DNA of 64,000 nucleotides from Pelomonas baiyunensis (GCF_043555935.1 NZ_JBIGIB010000006.1:124001-188000); one strand, 5' to 3'. Shown: positions 17,128 through 26,358, numbered from the stretch's first letter. Translations and numbers: made by a program. Notes: a model not told the origin generated them from the sequence alone.

Positions 17128-18242
17128 ATGTGATCATTTGCCCCGAGTTCTACGGCGTGCACGGCATTGCGCGCTACGTGCAGTCGTACTTGGCCGCGCG
17201 CCCGGCCGACGCCCCCCGCGTGTGCCTGATTGCGGCTGACGAAGAAGTGCGCGACATGGGCTTCACGAACGTGGACTTCGTGCACCTGCCCAAACCGCCT
17301 GGCCGGCTGGGGCTGATCCGCTGGTCGTTGGCGCTGCGCCGTGAGCTCAAGCGCATGGCTGCCGCCGGGCAAGTGACGGTGATGAACCTGCACATTCCAC
17401 CGCTGTTGCCCGGGCTGTTCATTCCTGCCGTAGCGCCTTTGGTGGTGACGGCGCACACCACGTACCTGGGCATGAGCGGTCAGTTCTATGAGCCACGCCA
17501 GTTCGAGGGGCAATGGCCGTGGATCTCGGTGGCCATCAAGAAGTGGTTTGAACACATCATCTTCGGCAAGGCCAGCCTGCTGCTGACTTTGACGGAGCAA
17601 GGGCGGCAGGAACTGCTGCGCTACCGGCAAGACAAGCGCATTGAGCTGGTGCCCAACGGGGTGGCCGCCGACCGCTTCACGCCTGACCCCAGCGTGGTGA
17701 AAGACGTGGACGTGCTGTTTGCCGGCCGCATTGAGCGCCGCAAGGGCAGCCGCCCGATGGTGGAGGTGTGCAAGGCCCTGGTGGCCGCCAAGCCTGACAT
17801 TCGCATCAGCATCGTCGGTTACGGCGACGACATGGACCACGTCACGGCCGAACTGGCGCCTTTGGCTCCTGCCGTCACGCTGCACGGCAAGGTGCCGTTT
17901 GCTGAAGTGCTGCAGCATTACCGACGCAGCAAGGTGTACGCATCAACTTCGTACTACGAAGGGCTGCCCGGCACTTGCCTGGAGGCGATGGCGGTGGGGC
18001 TGCCGGCCGTGGTTTGGGACTACCTGTTTTATGAGCACGTAGTAATTCAAGGCAAGAGTGGGTGCCGGGTGCCACCAAACAACATCCAGGAATTTGTGCT
18101 GCGAGTGCTCGATTTTGTTGGGGCGGCAGACGCCTGTAAGGCGTTTGGCGAAACGGGAATGCAAATTGCCCAATCCAAATTCAATTGGCGTGCTATTGCG
18201 GCCAGTTTGGATGGTCTCATGTCGTTGGCGGACGATTCTTGA
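17124..18242 (+). CDS. Glycosyltransferase family 4 protein with AT-rich 3' end
   Basis: Predicted GT-B glycosyltransferase, 372 residues from the ATG at 17124. Features: ICPEFYGVHGIARYVQSYLA, LVVTAHTTYLGMSG, IELVPNGVAADRF, the hinge DVLFAGRIERRKGSRPMVE, and the donor site SYYEGLPGTCLEAMAVGLPA. Base composition changes inside the gene: up to about 18040 it is GC-rich like its neighbours, but the last 65 or so codons use many A/T third positions. That change continues into the acyltransferase downstream. This suggests a recombination junction within the 3' part of the gene while the reading frame was kept. Confidence 0.87.
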   Translation: MNVIICPEFYGVHGIARYVQSYLAARPADAPRVCLIAADEEVRDMGFTNVDFVHLPKPPGRLGLIRWSLALRRELKRMAAAGQVTVMNLHIPPLLPGLFIPAVAPLVVTAHTTYLGMSGQFYEPRQFEGQWPWISVAIKKWFEHIIFGKASLLLTLTEQGRQELLRYRQDKRIELVPNGVAADRFTPDPSVVKDVDVLFAGRIERRKGSRPMVEVCKALVAAKPDIRISIVGYGDDMDHVTAELAPLAPAVTLHGKVPFAEVLQHYRRSKVYASTSYYEGLPGTCLEAMAVGLPAVVWDYLFYEHVVIQGKSGCRVPPNNIQEFVLRVLDFVGAADACKAFGETGMQIAQSKFNWRAIAASLDGLMSLADDS

Positions 18243-18342
18243 ATAGTCGGTTTGACGTTGTCGGAAATTCGATAGTGGTTTCAATTCTGCTTGGAGTTGC
18301 TATGCGGGAATTGTCCAGCAGGCTTGCCGTGGAGGGTGTGGT

Positions 18343-19428
18343 GTGAAGGGGCGGATTGAGTTTCTCGATGTGTTAAGAGGTGTTGCGGCCTTGGCGGTTT
18401 TTGCATCACATCTTTTGTATCCGATTGCGATAAATCCACAGTTTTCCGACGGACTTGGAGCATTCGTGCGAATGATTTCCGTTGACTATTTCAATTGGGG
18501 GCGCTTTGGGGTTGTATTGTTCTTCTTGCTTAGCGGCTTCGTGATCCCTCAGAGTTTCAAAGGCACTAGACCAGTTTCAACGTTCTTGGTGGGTAGGTTT
18601 TTTAGGTTGTACCCGGCGTACTGGCTTTCAATAATTTGGACTGTTGCAATATTGTTTTTGGTTTTCTCTCAATCATTCCCGGGTTTGCAATTGTTGGCCA
18701 ACTTGACAATGATTCAAAAATTCCTGGGATTCCAAGATGTCAATGGTGTTTATTGGTCTCTCGCCATTGAGATTGTTTTTTATGCGCTCTGCATAGCTTT
18801 GTGTCTTGCAGGGGCGTTGGAAAAGCCTCTTTTTGGATTCCTTTTGTTTGCAATATTCATGTTTGCAACGATTCTCCCAATAGCGGTGAATTGGAAAATT
18901 GGAACGAGGCTTCCGATTCAATTCTTTACGCACCACCTGTCATTTTTATTTTTGGGTGGATTGATTCGCGATGGAATCTATTTGCGGAAAAGTAGTGGTG
19001 CAATGAAATTGGCGTGGGTTGGTGTCGGGCTTGCGCTGATTGGTCTGCCGTTTGCTTGCGGCCTGACTGGGTCTATTCCTGCGGCGCAGATCGCAGCAGG
19101 CCAAGAATATGCGTTTATTGCTGGCTATGTTGTTGCTATTTCGGTTTTTGTGGCTGGTGTTATCTTTAAATTTTCTGCGAACAGCTTTTGGTCCTGGGCG
19201 GGTGCGATAAGCTATTCCGTATATATTTTTCATTTCGGCGCACTGAAGCTGGCGGAGTGGATTTTCCCGCTGCATGGAGTCGCCTCGGTGATGGCGTACT
19301 TATTGGCTGCGACGTCAGTAACTCTGGTTGTCGCCGCAGCTGTCTACCGCTACGTTGAGTTGCCATTTATGGATCTGGGTCGTCACGTCAGGAGGCGGGT
19401 GGATTTGATGCCGCTTTCCAGTGGTTGA
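18343..19428 (+). CDS. Acyltransferase family 3 membrane protein (OafA-like)
   Basis: Predicted integral membrane O-acyltransferase, probably acetylating the EPS. 361 residues from a GTG at 18343 with GGAGGG upstream. It begins with the family signature RIEFLDVLRGVAALAVFASH, whose His is the conserved catalytic residue, and has FGVVLFFLLSGFVIPQSF and about 10 hydrophobic helices. Composition is unlike the rest of the window: 28 of 60 bases at 18481-18540 and 23 of 60 at 18601-18660 are G or C, against 44 of 60 at 16081-16140. Codon use (TTT, ATT, AAT) differs accordingly, so the gene was probably acquired from a lower-GC source. Confidence 0.88.
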   Translation: MKGRIEFLDVLRGVAALAVFASHLLYPIAINPQFSDGLGAFVRMISVDYFNWGRFGVVLFFLLSGFVIPQSFKGTRPVSTFLVGRFFRLYPAYWLSIIWTVAILFLVFSQSFPGLQLLANLTMIQKFLGFQDVNGVYWSLAIEIVFYALCIALCLAGALEKPLFGFLLFAIFMFATILPIAVNWKIGTRLPIQFFTHHLSFLFLGGLIRDGIYLRKSSGAMKLAWVGVGLALIGLPFACGLTGSIPAAQIAAGQEYAFIAGYVVAISVFVAGVIFKFSANSFWSWAGAISYSVYIFHFGALKLAEWIFPLHGVASVMAYLLAATSVTLVVAAAVYRYVELPFMDLGRHVRRRVDLMPLSSG

Positions 19429-19839
19429 TGCAGACTGATGTGAGGCGCGCTGGGCAGGCTTGGTGTTGGGCTGATGCTTGAATCGATTAAGCGCGATACT
19501 CGTCGTATTAGTCTGGTTGATTAAATATTTCCTGCTGGAAGGGTGTCTTGCTATGGGTAATGCCGTGTGTCATCTTGCGGCAAGTTTCGATATTTTTGCT
19601 CGCGAGATTGTTTGAGCTTTGATTGCTCGATTGATGTATTTGGGCCGGTTTATCGGACGTCGGTAGCATCGCAATCAGCCGCTTCCCCGGATTTCCACCA
19701 GGGGTCAACTCGCGGTCAAGCGATCGCTGCATCGCATTACAAATGGCGTGCACTTGCACAGAGGCTGGACGTGCTCTTGGCGGCGGAAATCAGCCGCCCA
19801 CACCAACGAAGCTGAGGCGCCCTGCGGTGCAACCTGGAT
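19429..19839. other. AT-rich intergenic region between convergent acyltransferase and DUF1501 genes
   Basis: About 410 bases with no convincing gene on either strand. The first 200 bases are AT-rich like the acyltransferase. GC content rises again after about 19680, which marks the right edge of the low-GC patch. A hairpin, GGCGGC at 19779-19784 with GCCGCC at 19793-19798, lies near the end of the DUF1501 gene but lacks a T tract. No transposase remnant, tRNA or direct repeat was recognised. Confidence 0.5.
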
Positions 19840-21261
19840 TCAGGCGAACAGCGGCGGGCTTGCGCCGAAGCTGGCGAGGTTGCTGAGCACCGACGATTGC
19901 TCTGCCGTCGTGAGCCCCATCCACCCGCCCAGGCTCGCCGCTAGTTGGGTCACGCTGGTGGTCGGCAGCAGCCGCCCCGAGCCGGTGTCGGTGCTGGTGC
20001 CCAAGGCGGTGATGGGGAAGTTGCCCACGATGCGCTTGCCGCGCACGCCGCCGCCCATCACGAGGTGATGGCTGCCCCAGCCGTGGTCAGAGCCGTCGCC
20101 GTTGCTCACCAAGGTGCGGCCGAACTCGCTGGCGGTGAACAGCGTGGTGTTGTTGAGCAGGTTGAGGGACTGGAGCGCGTCCAGAAACCACCCCGCCGCG
20201 TGGGCCACGCGGGCCATTTGCAGGGGCTGCTGGCGCATTTGTGCGGCGTGGGCGTCAAAGCCGTTCAGCGACACGAAGAACACTTGCCGCTTCATGCCCA
20301 GGCCGGGGCCTGCGGCAATGAGTTGCGCCACCACGCGCAATTGGCGGGCGAGCGTGTCGGTGCTCAGCGAAAAGGTGGCGCCGTTGTTGAGGGTGATGGT
20401 GCCTGTGGGCAGGGCCGGCACGCTGGTGGCGCCGATGGCGCTTTGCAGCGTGCTTCCTGCGGCGAGCGAGCGCTGCACGGTGCGCAGGTACTCGGCCTCG
20501 AACTCGTTGCTGGGTGCGCCGTTGGCAATTTGGCTGCGCAGCAGGCCCGGCACCAACGCGCTGCCGGCATGCCAGCCGGTTTGCGCGGGGTTGATGAGCG
20601 TGGGCCCATTGGCACCCACGGCAAAGGGCGTGGTGCTGGTGCCTGACAGAAACACGGCGTTGCCTGAGGCCGTGACGGCCGTGAACACCGGCTGCCGGTT
20701 GGCGGACATGAGGATGTCGGCCATGCGGCCGCCCCAGCCGTAGGCGGCGCCTTCGGGCGACATGGACTGCCACATGGACAGTTGGTCGTTGTGCGAGAAC
20801 AGCTTGGCGGGCAGGCCCACGCCGGCTTGAAAGTCGGCCTTGGTGGTGGGGCGCAGCAGGGTGCCCACGTTGGCCAGCACGGCGCAGTGGCCAGATTCGT
20901 ACCGTTGCCGCAGGGGGGCCAGCTCGGGCGGCATGCCAAAGCTGCGGCCCACGTCTTGCCCGGGGGTGCTGAGCGGCAGCAGGCTGGCCAGGGGCAAGGC
21001 GAGGTCACCGCGGGCGGTGGCGTACGTTTTGTAGTTGGCGCTGTCGGTGGGCACAACCCAGTTGTGGCTGTCGTTGCCGCCTTGCAGGAAGAGGCACACC
21101 AGGGCTTTGTAGCCGTCGGCGGTGTTGGCAGCGTGGGCCTGGCTGGCGGCCAGGGCGCCGAGGCCGGCGAGGTTGAGCGCAAGCGGCAGCGACTGGGCTC
21201 CGAGCCCAGCGGCAGCCAGGCCCGATGCGGCACGGAAGAAGGCGCGGCGAGAGGCGTTCAT
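19840..21261 (-). CDS. DUF1501 domain protein with Tat-type signal
   Basis: 473 residues from the ATG at 21261. The upstream in-frame extension is rejected because this start gives a clean twin-arginine signal: SRRAFFRAASGLAAAG, a hydrophobic stretch, then SQAHA. The mature part begins GYKALVCLFLQGGNDSHNWV, the hallmark of the DUF1501 family (sulfatase-like fold, function unknown). It also shows FSHNDQLSMWQSMSPEGAAYGWGGRMADIL, of which the NDQ motif is typical, and GSDHGWGSHHLVMGGGV near the end with conserved His residues. It lies 19 bases after the DUF1800 gene and is presumably co-transcribed with it. The pair interrupts the EPS locus. Confidence 0.87.
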   Translation of the reverse strand: MNASRRAFFRAASGLAAAGLGAQSLPLALNLAGLGALAASQAHAANTADGYKALVCLFLQGGNDSHNWVVPTDSANYKTYATARGDLALPLASLLPLSTPGQDVGRSFGMPPELAPLRQRYESGHCAVLANVGTLLRPTTKADFQAGVGLPAKLFSHNDQLSMWQSMSPEGAAYGWGGRMADILMSANRQPVFTAVTASGNAVFLSGTSTTPFAVGANGPTLINPAQTGWHAGSALVPGLLRSQIANGAPSNEFEAEYLRTVQRSLAAGSTLQSAIGATSVPALPTGTITLNNGATFSLSTDTLARQLRVVAQLIAAGPGLGMKRQVFFVSLNGFDAHAAQMRQQPLQMARVAHAAGWFLDALQSLNLLNNTTLFTASEFGRTLVSNGDGSDHGWGSHHLVMGGGVRGKRIVGNFPITALGTSTDTGSGRLLPTTSVTQLAASLGGWMGLTTAEQSSVLSNLASFGASPPLFA

Positions 21262-21280
21262 GGCAGGTGGCTCCGGGGCA

Positions 21281-23626
21281 TCAGGGCTGGTAGGCGTAGG
21301 CGGTGGAGGCCAGTGTGAGGAACACGGCCGCCCGGGCGGCGGAGAGGGCGCCATCTGCCGTGCTGAGGCTGCTCTGAGCGACGAGCTCCACGATCTGCTG
21401 CTTGAGGGGGGCGGGCATGCGGCCACCGAGCATGAGCAGGTCGAGCCGGTTGAAGAGTTCGTTGAAGTCGTTGGCGGTGATGAGTTTGGCGAGTGCGTTG
21501 TAGTCGGCGGCCACGTCCACAGCGGCGCCCGTCCAGCCGAGGCCGGTGGTGGCCATGCTTTCGGCCATGTTCAGCCAGGCCGCGGCGCTGGACTCGTTGA
21601 GCACCTGGAATTGCGGCGCGGTGGCGCCCCGGCTGCTGAAGCTGGTGTTGCTGGGCACGTAGTTGGGGCGGAAGTAGCCGAACACGGTGGGGGCGGCGAG
21701 GGCGCGTTCGCCTTGGTCGTCGAGCACCCAGGCCATCTGGTACTGGCCGGTGCTGGACGCGGCACCCAGCACGCGCATCCAGTGGGTCACTTTCAGCACC
21801 GGGTCTCGCAGCTTGCCGCTGGTGGCGGTGGGGGCGCTGCGGGCTTCGGTGTCCAGCAGGATGGCGCGCGTGACGGCACCGAGGTCGCCCCGCACGCCTT
21901 GCCCGTTGTCTTTGAAGACGTTGGCCACGCGGTTGACGTAGGCCGGGCTGGGGTTGCTGGAGACGAGGTGCTGAATGAGCTGCCGGCTGATGAAGGGCGG
22001 CGTGTTGGGGTGGTTGAAGAGGGTGTCGAGCGCGAGTTTGAGGTCTGCTTGCGCGGTGTTGCCGGCTGCCAGCGTGACGACCCAGGGCTTGCCGGCGAAC
22101 AGGGTTTTGGCCGCCGTGGAGTGCTGGCCGGGGTAGGCCTTCATGGGCAGCAGGTCGATTCGCGGGTCGTTGCTGAGGCTGGGGGCCGGGGTGCTCCAGC
22201 GGAAGGTGGAGTCGGTGAGCTGCGCGTCGGGGTAGGCCCAGCTCCAGCCGGTGAACACCCGGGCCATGGCCATGACGTCGGCGGTGCCGTAGGTTTCTTG
22301 CGGCTTGCCGTTGGCGTCGAGCTTGAGGGTGCCGTCGTTGTTGAGTTCGTAGAGGCCGATGGTGAAGAGTTGCATCACCTCGCGGGCGAAGTTTTCGTCA
22401 GGCACCCGGCCGGTGGCGGCGTCTTCCTTGCGGTTGCGCATGTGAGACAGGTACAGGCCCATGGCCGGGCTGAGCGCAATGTCTTCCAGCAGGCTGCGGT
22501 AGTTGCCGAAGGCGTGCTTGTGGAGCAGGTCGTAGTAGTTGGCGAAGGCGCGGCCCTCGAACCACAAGTCGCCGTTGGCCAAAGACACCATGAAGATGTT
22601 GTGCAGCGCGAAGGCCAGGCGCTGGCGGAGTTGGTCCGGCGCGTTGGCGGCGCGCTCCCAAAACTTCTCAGCCACCCAGATGGGCGTGTAGCTGGCGCCG
22701 CGTGGCAGGTAGGCCGCGCCTTGGCTGTATTTGGCCTGGATGTGGTTGACGAAGTCGGCGGCGTACGGCTGGGCGAGTTGGTTGGACAGCCAGGTGTTGA
22801 TGTCGGAACTTGCGAGCGCCTGCACATCGGCAGCGCGGCCGCCGAATGTGGCCTGTTGCAGGAAGCGCACGGCGTCTTGCTTCTTGGCGAGGGTGGTGTC
22901 GGCGGCCATCGAGGGCCACGTCATGCGCAGGGCGGCGTTCCAGAACAGGCCGGTTTGGCCTGGCAGGGTGTCGAGCCCGTCGAACGCTGCGGCGCCGGCG
23001 CCACGGTCCAGCACGACGCCCGCGGCATTGGGGATGACGAACCGCGTGCCGTCGCTCACGTAGGCGATGTGCAGGTTGCGGTCTGCGCCTTGGATGGTGG
23101 CGTCGTTGGTGAAGGCGATTTCAACCTTGGCGCCGGTGTGCAGGGTGGGGGCGTCGACGGTGTAGGTGCTGAAGGTGGCGCTGCGAACTTCCAGCGTGGC
23201 CACTTCACTGCCGTCGATGCGCACGGTCATCATGGCCCCGGTGTCGCCCGCCAGGTCGGCCCGGGCACGGATGTTGAGCGTGGGCGTGGCCACTGCGCCT
23301 GCCGCCATGGCTTTGACGAGACCTGGCGCGTCGGCGTCCCAACTGGCCGCCTGGGCGGCTTGCGGCTGTCGGGCGGACTCGGCGCGCAACTGCGCCGCTG
23401 CGGCCTGGGCCTGTGCCTGCGCTTCGGTTTCTGCCTGGGCGGCCGCCACCAGCTCGGTGGGTGTTTGCACCACGGCTGCACTGGCGGCGTCGTCAGGCGC
23501 CTCGATAGCAGCTTTTGTGGATGTACCCTGGTTGAAACCTCCCCCGCAACCGGTGATTGCTGCGCACAGGGCCGCGGCTAAAAATAGTTTCGCCTTGGGG
23601 CTGCTTTGACCGAACTGCATGGGCAT
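21281..23626 (-). CDS. DUF1800 domain lipoprotein with carbohydrate-binding-like domain
   Basis: 781 residues from the ATG at 23626 (a second ATG lies two codons on). The N-terminus is a lipoprotein signal, LFLAAALCAAITGC, with Cys27. An Ala/Gln/Glu-rich linker spans about residues 45-95. Residues about 115-200 (TPTLNIRARADLAG, MTVRIDGSEVATLEV, then VEIAFTNDATIQGADRNLHI) resemble the calcium-dependent xylan-binding modules of CBM36/60 type. The DUF1800 region follows: FLQQATFGGRAADVQAL, LRQRLAFALHNIFMVSLANG, PDENFAREVMQLFTIGLYEL and ARVFTGWSWAYPD. The DUF1800 function is unknown. Pairing with DUF1501 is common. Placement inside an EPS locus plus the sugar-binding module suggests a surface role with polysaccharide, which is inference. 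Confidence 0.86.
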   Translation of the reverse strand: MPMQFGQSSPKAKLFLAAALCAAITGCGGGFNQGTSTKAAIEAPDDAASAAVVQTPTELVAAAQAETEAQAQAQAAAAQLRAESARQPQAAQAASWDADAPGLVKAMAAGAVATPTLNIRARADLAGDTGAMMTVRIDGSEVATLEVRSATFSTYTVDAPTLHTGAKVEIAFTNDATIQGADRNLHIAYVSDGTRFVIPNAAGVVLDRGAGAAAFDGLDTLPGQTGLFWNAALRMTWPSMAADTTLAKKQDAVRFLQQATFGGRAADVQALASSDINTWLSNQLAQPYAADFVNHIQAKYSQGAAYLPRGASYTPIWVAEKFWERAANAPDQLRQRLAFALHNIFMVSLANGDLWFEGRAFANYYDLLHKHAFGNYRSLLEDIALSPAMGLYLSHMRNRKEDAATGRVPDENFAREVMQLFTIGLYELNNDGTLKLDANGKPQETYGTADVMAMARVFTGWSWAYPDAQLTDSTFRWSTPAPSLSNDPRIDLLPMKAYPGQHSTAAKTLFAGKPWVVTLAAGNTAQADLKLALDTLFNHPNTPPFISRQLIQHLVSSNPSPAYVNRVANVFKDNGQGVRGDLGAVTRAILLDTEARSAPTATSGKLRDPVLKVTHWMRVLGAASSTGQYQMAWVLDDQGERALAAPTVFGYFRPNYVPSNTSFSSRGATAPQFQVLNESSAAAWLNMAESMATTGLGWTGAAVDVAADYNALAKLITANDFNELFNRLDLLMLGGRMPAPLKQQIVELVAQSSLSTADGALSAARAAVFLTLASTAYAYQP

Positions 23627-23882
23627 GGCTGCTGGGCGTGAGAAGAGAATGCGGGGTGGCGGCACGGCAGTGCTGCGAACCAACGGCGCAGTGCGAGAGA
23701 CAACGCCTGTGGCCGCTGCGGTCGACACGCTGCGCCGGAACACACCTGCGACCGCGAGCCGGACCTGAGGAGCACGTTGTACCCTGAAGTGCAGGCGTCC
23801 GGTTCACGCGGCCGCAAGGGGTGCGGGGCTAAGTCTACGTTTGCACGGATTTCAAATTCGTTTCTTTTTGAGAGGTAACAAG
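23627..23882. promoter_or_regulatory. Divergent intergenic region between DUF1800 and the epimerase gene
   Basis: About 256 bases separate the minus-strand DUF1800/DUF1501 pair from the plus-strand sugar-nucleotide genes, so promoters for both directions should be here. AT content rises just before the epimerase start (TTTCAAATTCGTTTCTTTTT). I see no -35/-10 pair good enough to name, and no operator palindrome. Confidence 0.4.
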
Positions 23883-24890
23883 TTGAAGGTTCTCGTCACC
23901 GGCGCAGCCGGCTTCATCGGCATGCATGTCAGCCAGATCCTGCTGGCCCGGGGCGACCAGGTGGTGGGCCTGGACAACCTGAACGACTACTACAGCGTCC
24001 AGCTCAAGAACGACCGGCTGGCGCGTTTGCTTCCCAAGCCTGGGTTCCGCTTCGTGCAAATGGATGTGGCCGACCGCGCCGGCATGGCCAAGCTGTTTGC
24101 CGAAGAGCGGTTTGACCGCGTGGTCCACTTGGCGGCGCAGGCTGGGGTGCGGTACTCCATCGAGAACCCGCACGCCTACATTGACAGCAACATCGTGGGC
24201 TTCACCAATGTGTTGGAAGGCTGCCGGCACAGTGGCGTGCAGCATCTGGCGTATGCGTCCAGCTCCAGCGTGTATGGCGGCAACACCCTGATGCCGTTCT
24301 CCGAGCACCACAGTGTGGATCACCCCATCAGCCTGTACGCGGCCACCAAGAAGGCCAACGAGCTGATGGCGCACACCTACTCACACCTGTTCGGCTTGCC
24401 CACCACGGGGCTGCGCTTCTTCACGGTGTACGGCCCGTGGGGCCGGCCGGACATGGCGCTGTTCCTGTTCACCAAGGCCATCATCGAAGGGCGGCCCATC
24501 AACGTGTTCAACCACGGCAAGATGATTCGTGACTTCACGTACATCGACGACATCGCCGAAGGCGTGGTGCGCGTGCTGGACCGCACCGCCACGGCCGACC
24601 CGGCGTACGACCCCGCCACCGCCGACCCGGCCCGCTCCAGCGCGCCTTATCGGGTGTTCAACATTGGTAACCACGCGCCGATTGAGCTGATGAGTTTCAT
24701 CGAGGCGATCGAGCAGTCGGTGGGCCGTGAGGCGGTGAAGAACTTCATGCCGCTGCAAGACGGCGACGTGCCGGCCACGCACGCCGATGTGGAGGAACTC
24801 GCCGCCTGGACGGATTTCCGCCCAGCGATGCCCGTACCAGAAGGCATCCGCCGCTTTGTCGCCTGGTATCGGGACTACTACAAGGTCTGA
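23883..24890 (+). CDS. NAD-dependent epimerase, UDP-glucuronate 4-epimerase-like
   Basis: Predicted to interconvert UDP-glucuronate and UDP-galacturonate for the EPS. 335 residues from a TTG at 23883, preceded by GAGAGGT at a good distance; the longer in-frame start at 23841 adds residues unlike the family. The SDR NAD site VLVTGAAGFIGMHVSQ starts the protein. It is followed by LDNLNDYYSVQLKNDRLARL, which is characteristic of CapI/UDP-glucuronate epimerases, then SSSSVYGGN, the catalytic YAATKKANE (YxxxK) and PWGRPDMALFLFTKAI. The neighbouring ugd makes its likely substrate, which supports the assignment. Confidence 0.87.
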   Translation: MKVLVTGAAGFIGMHVSQILLARGDQVVGLDNLNDYYSVQLKNDRLARLLPKPGFRFVQMDVADRAGMAKLFAEERFDRVVHLAAQAGVRYSIENPHAYIDSNIVGFTNVLEGCRHSGVQHLAYASSSSVYGGNTLMPFSEHHSVDHPISLYAATKKANELMAHTYSHLFGLPTTGLRFFTVYGPWGRPDMALFLFTKAIIEGRPINVFNHGKMIRDFTYIDDIAEGVVRVLDRTATADPAYDPATADPARSSAPYRVFNIGNHAPIELMSFIEAIEQSVGREAVKNFMPLQDGDVPATHADVEELAAWTDFRPAMPVPEGIRRFVAWYRDYYKV

Positions 24891-24952
24891 TGCACATCGA
24901 GGCGTCATGTTCCTGAGTTACAAACGTTGAAGCAGTTTTTTGAGGGAATGGA

Positions 24953-26278
24953 ATGAAAGTCACCGCCATCGGTACCGGCTATGTGGGCCTGGTCACCGGC
25001 GCCTGCTTGGCCGAAATGGGCAACCACGTGGTGTGCCTGGATGTGAACCCCGAGAAGATTCGCATCCTGAACGAGGGCGGCATTCCCATCCATGAGCCGG
25101 GCCTGGATGCGGTGGTGAAGCGCAATGTGGAAGCCGGCCGCCTGCAGTTCACGACCGACGTGGACATGGCCGTGCAGCATGGCACCATCTTGTTCATCGG
25201 CGTGGGCACGCCGCCGGATGAAGACGGTTCGGCCGACCTGCAGTACGTGGTGGCTGCGGCCCGTTCCATCGGCCAGCGCATGACGGACTACAAGGTCATC
25301 GTCGACAAGAGCACGGTGCCCGTGGGCACGGCGGACAAGGTGCGCGCTGCCGTGAAGGACGAACTGGTGAAGCGCGGCCTGGGTGACATGGCGTTTGCCG
25401 TGGTGTCCAACCCCGAATTCCTGAAAGAAGGCGCGGCGGTGGAGGACTTCTCCAAGCCGGACCGCATCATCGTGGGCTCGGACGACGAGCAAGCCACGCT
25501 GCTGATGCGGGCGCTGTACGCCCCGTTCAACCGCACCCAAGACCGCATGCAGGTGATGGATGTGCGCAGCGCCGAGTTCACCAAGTACGCGGCCAACGCG
25601 ATGCTGGCCACGCGCATCAGCTTCATGAATGAGCTGGCCCTGCTGGCCGAGAAGGTGGGCGCCGACATTGAACTGGTGCGCCGCGGCATTGGCTCGGACC
25701 CGCGCATTGGCTACCAGTTTCTGTACGCCGGCGCGGGCTACGGTGGCTCGTGCTTCCCGAAGGATGTGAAGGCGCTGGTGAAGACGGCGGCCGACAACGG
25801 CGTGCCGCTGCGCGTGCTGACTGCGGTGGAAGAGGCCAACGAGCGCCAGAAGCGTGTGCTGGTGGACAAGGTGGTGGCCCGCTTTGGCAACGACCTGACC
25901 GGCCGACGCTTCGCGCTGTGGGGCCTGGCGTTCAAGCCCAACACCGACGACATGCGCGAGGCGCCCGCACTGGTGGTGATTGAGGAACTGACCCGCCGTG
26001 GCGCCACCGTGGCAGCGTATGACCCCGTGTCCATGCCCGAAACGGCGCGCATCTTGGGCGCCCGTGACGACGTGACCCTGGTGAGCCGCGCCGATGCCGC
26101 CTTGCAGGGCGCAGACGCCTTGCTCATCGTGACGGAATGGAAGGAGTTCCGCACGCCGGATTTCGACGCGATCAAGGCCGCGTTGAAGGCGCCGGTGGTG
26201 CTGGACGGACGCAACCTCTACGACCCCAAGTTGATGAAGGCGCTCGGGTTCGAGTACCAGGGAATTGGGCGCGCGTGA
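24953..26278 (+). CDS. ugd: UDP-glucose 6-dehydrogenase
   Basis: Oxidises UDP-glucose to UDP-glucuronate using two NAD. 441 residues, ATG at 24953 with GAGGGAATGG upstream. N-terminal Rossmann fold VTAIGTGYVGLVTGACLAEM, substrate-binding SNPEFLKEGAAVEDF, and the catalytic Cys267 in YGGSCFPKDVKAL are all present. The C-terminal UDP-binding domain includes LWGLAFKPNTDDMREAP. The product can feed the epimerase encoded just upstream. Together they provide uronic acid donors, so the EPS is probably acidic. Confidence 0.95.
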   Translation: MKVTAIGTGYVGLVTGACLAEMGNHVVCLDVNPEKIRILNEGGIPIHEPGLDAVVKRNVEAGRLQFTTDVDMAVQHGTILFIGVGTPPDEDGSADLQYVVAAARSIGQRMTDYKVIVDKSTVPVGTADKVRAAVKDELVKRGLGDMAFAVVSNPEFLKEGAAVEDFSKPDRIIVGSDDEQATLLMRALYAPFNRTQDRMQVMDVRSAEFTKYAANAMLATRISFMNELALLAEKVGADIELVRRGIGSDPRIGYQFLYAGAGYGGSCFPKDVKALVKTAADNGVPLRVLTAVEEANERQKRVLVDKVVARFGNDLTGRRFALWGLAFKPNTDDMREAPALVVIEELTRRGATVAAYDPVSMPETARILGARDDVTLVSRADAALQGADALLIVTEWKEFRTPDFDAIKAALKAPVVLDGRNLYDPKLMKALGFEYQGIGRA

Positions 26279-26358
26279 GCCCATCGGTTGTGACGGGCCG
26301 GCCGGCCGGCTGGCCCCGGCAGCATGTTGTGCAGTAACTGCCTCAGGGAGGACCAAAT

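Noticed and set aside
19567..19815. 82-codon open frame in the AT-rich gap after the acyltransferase
   Set aside because: No ribosome-binding sequence, no recognised family and composition like the surrounding non-coding DNA.
21122..23581. Plus-strand open frame of 819 codons opposite the DUF1800 gene
   Set aside because: Gly/Val/His-rich translation with no family features; the minus-strand gene has lipobox and DUF1800 motifs.
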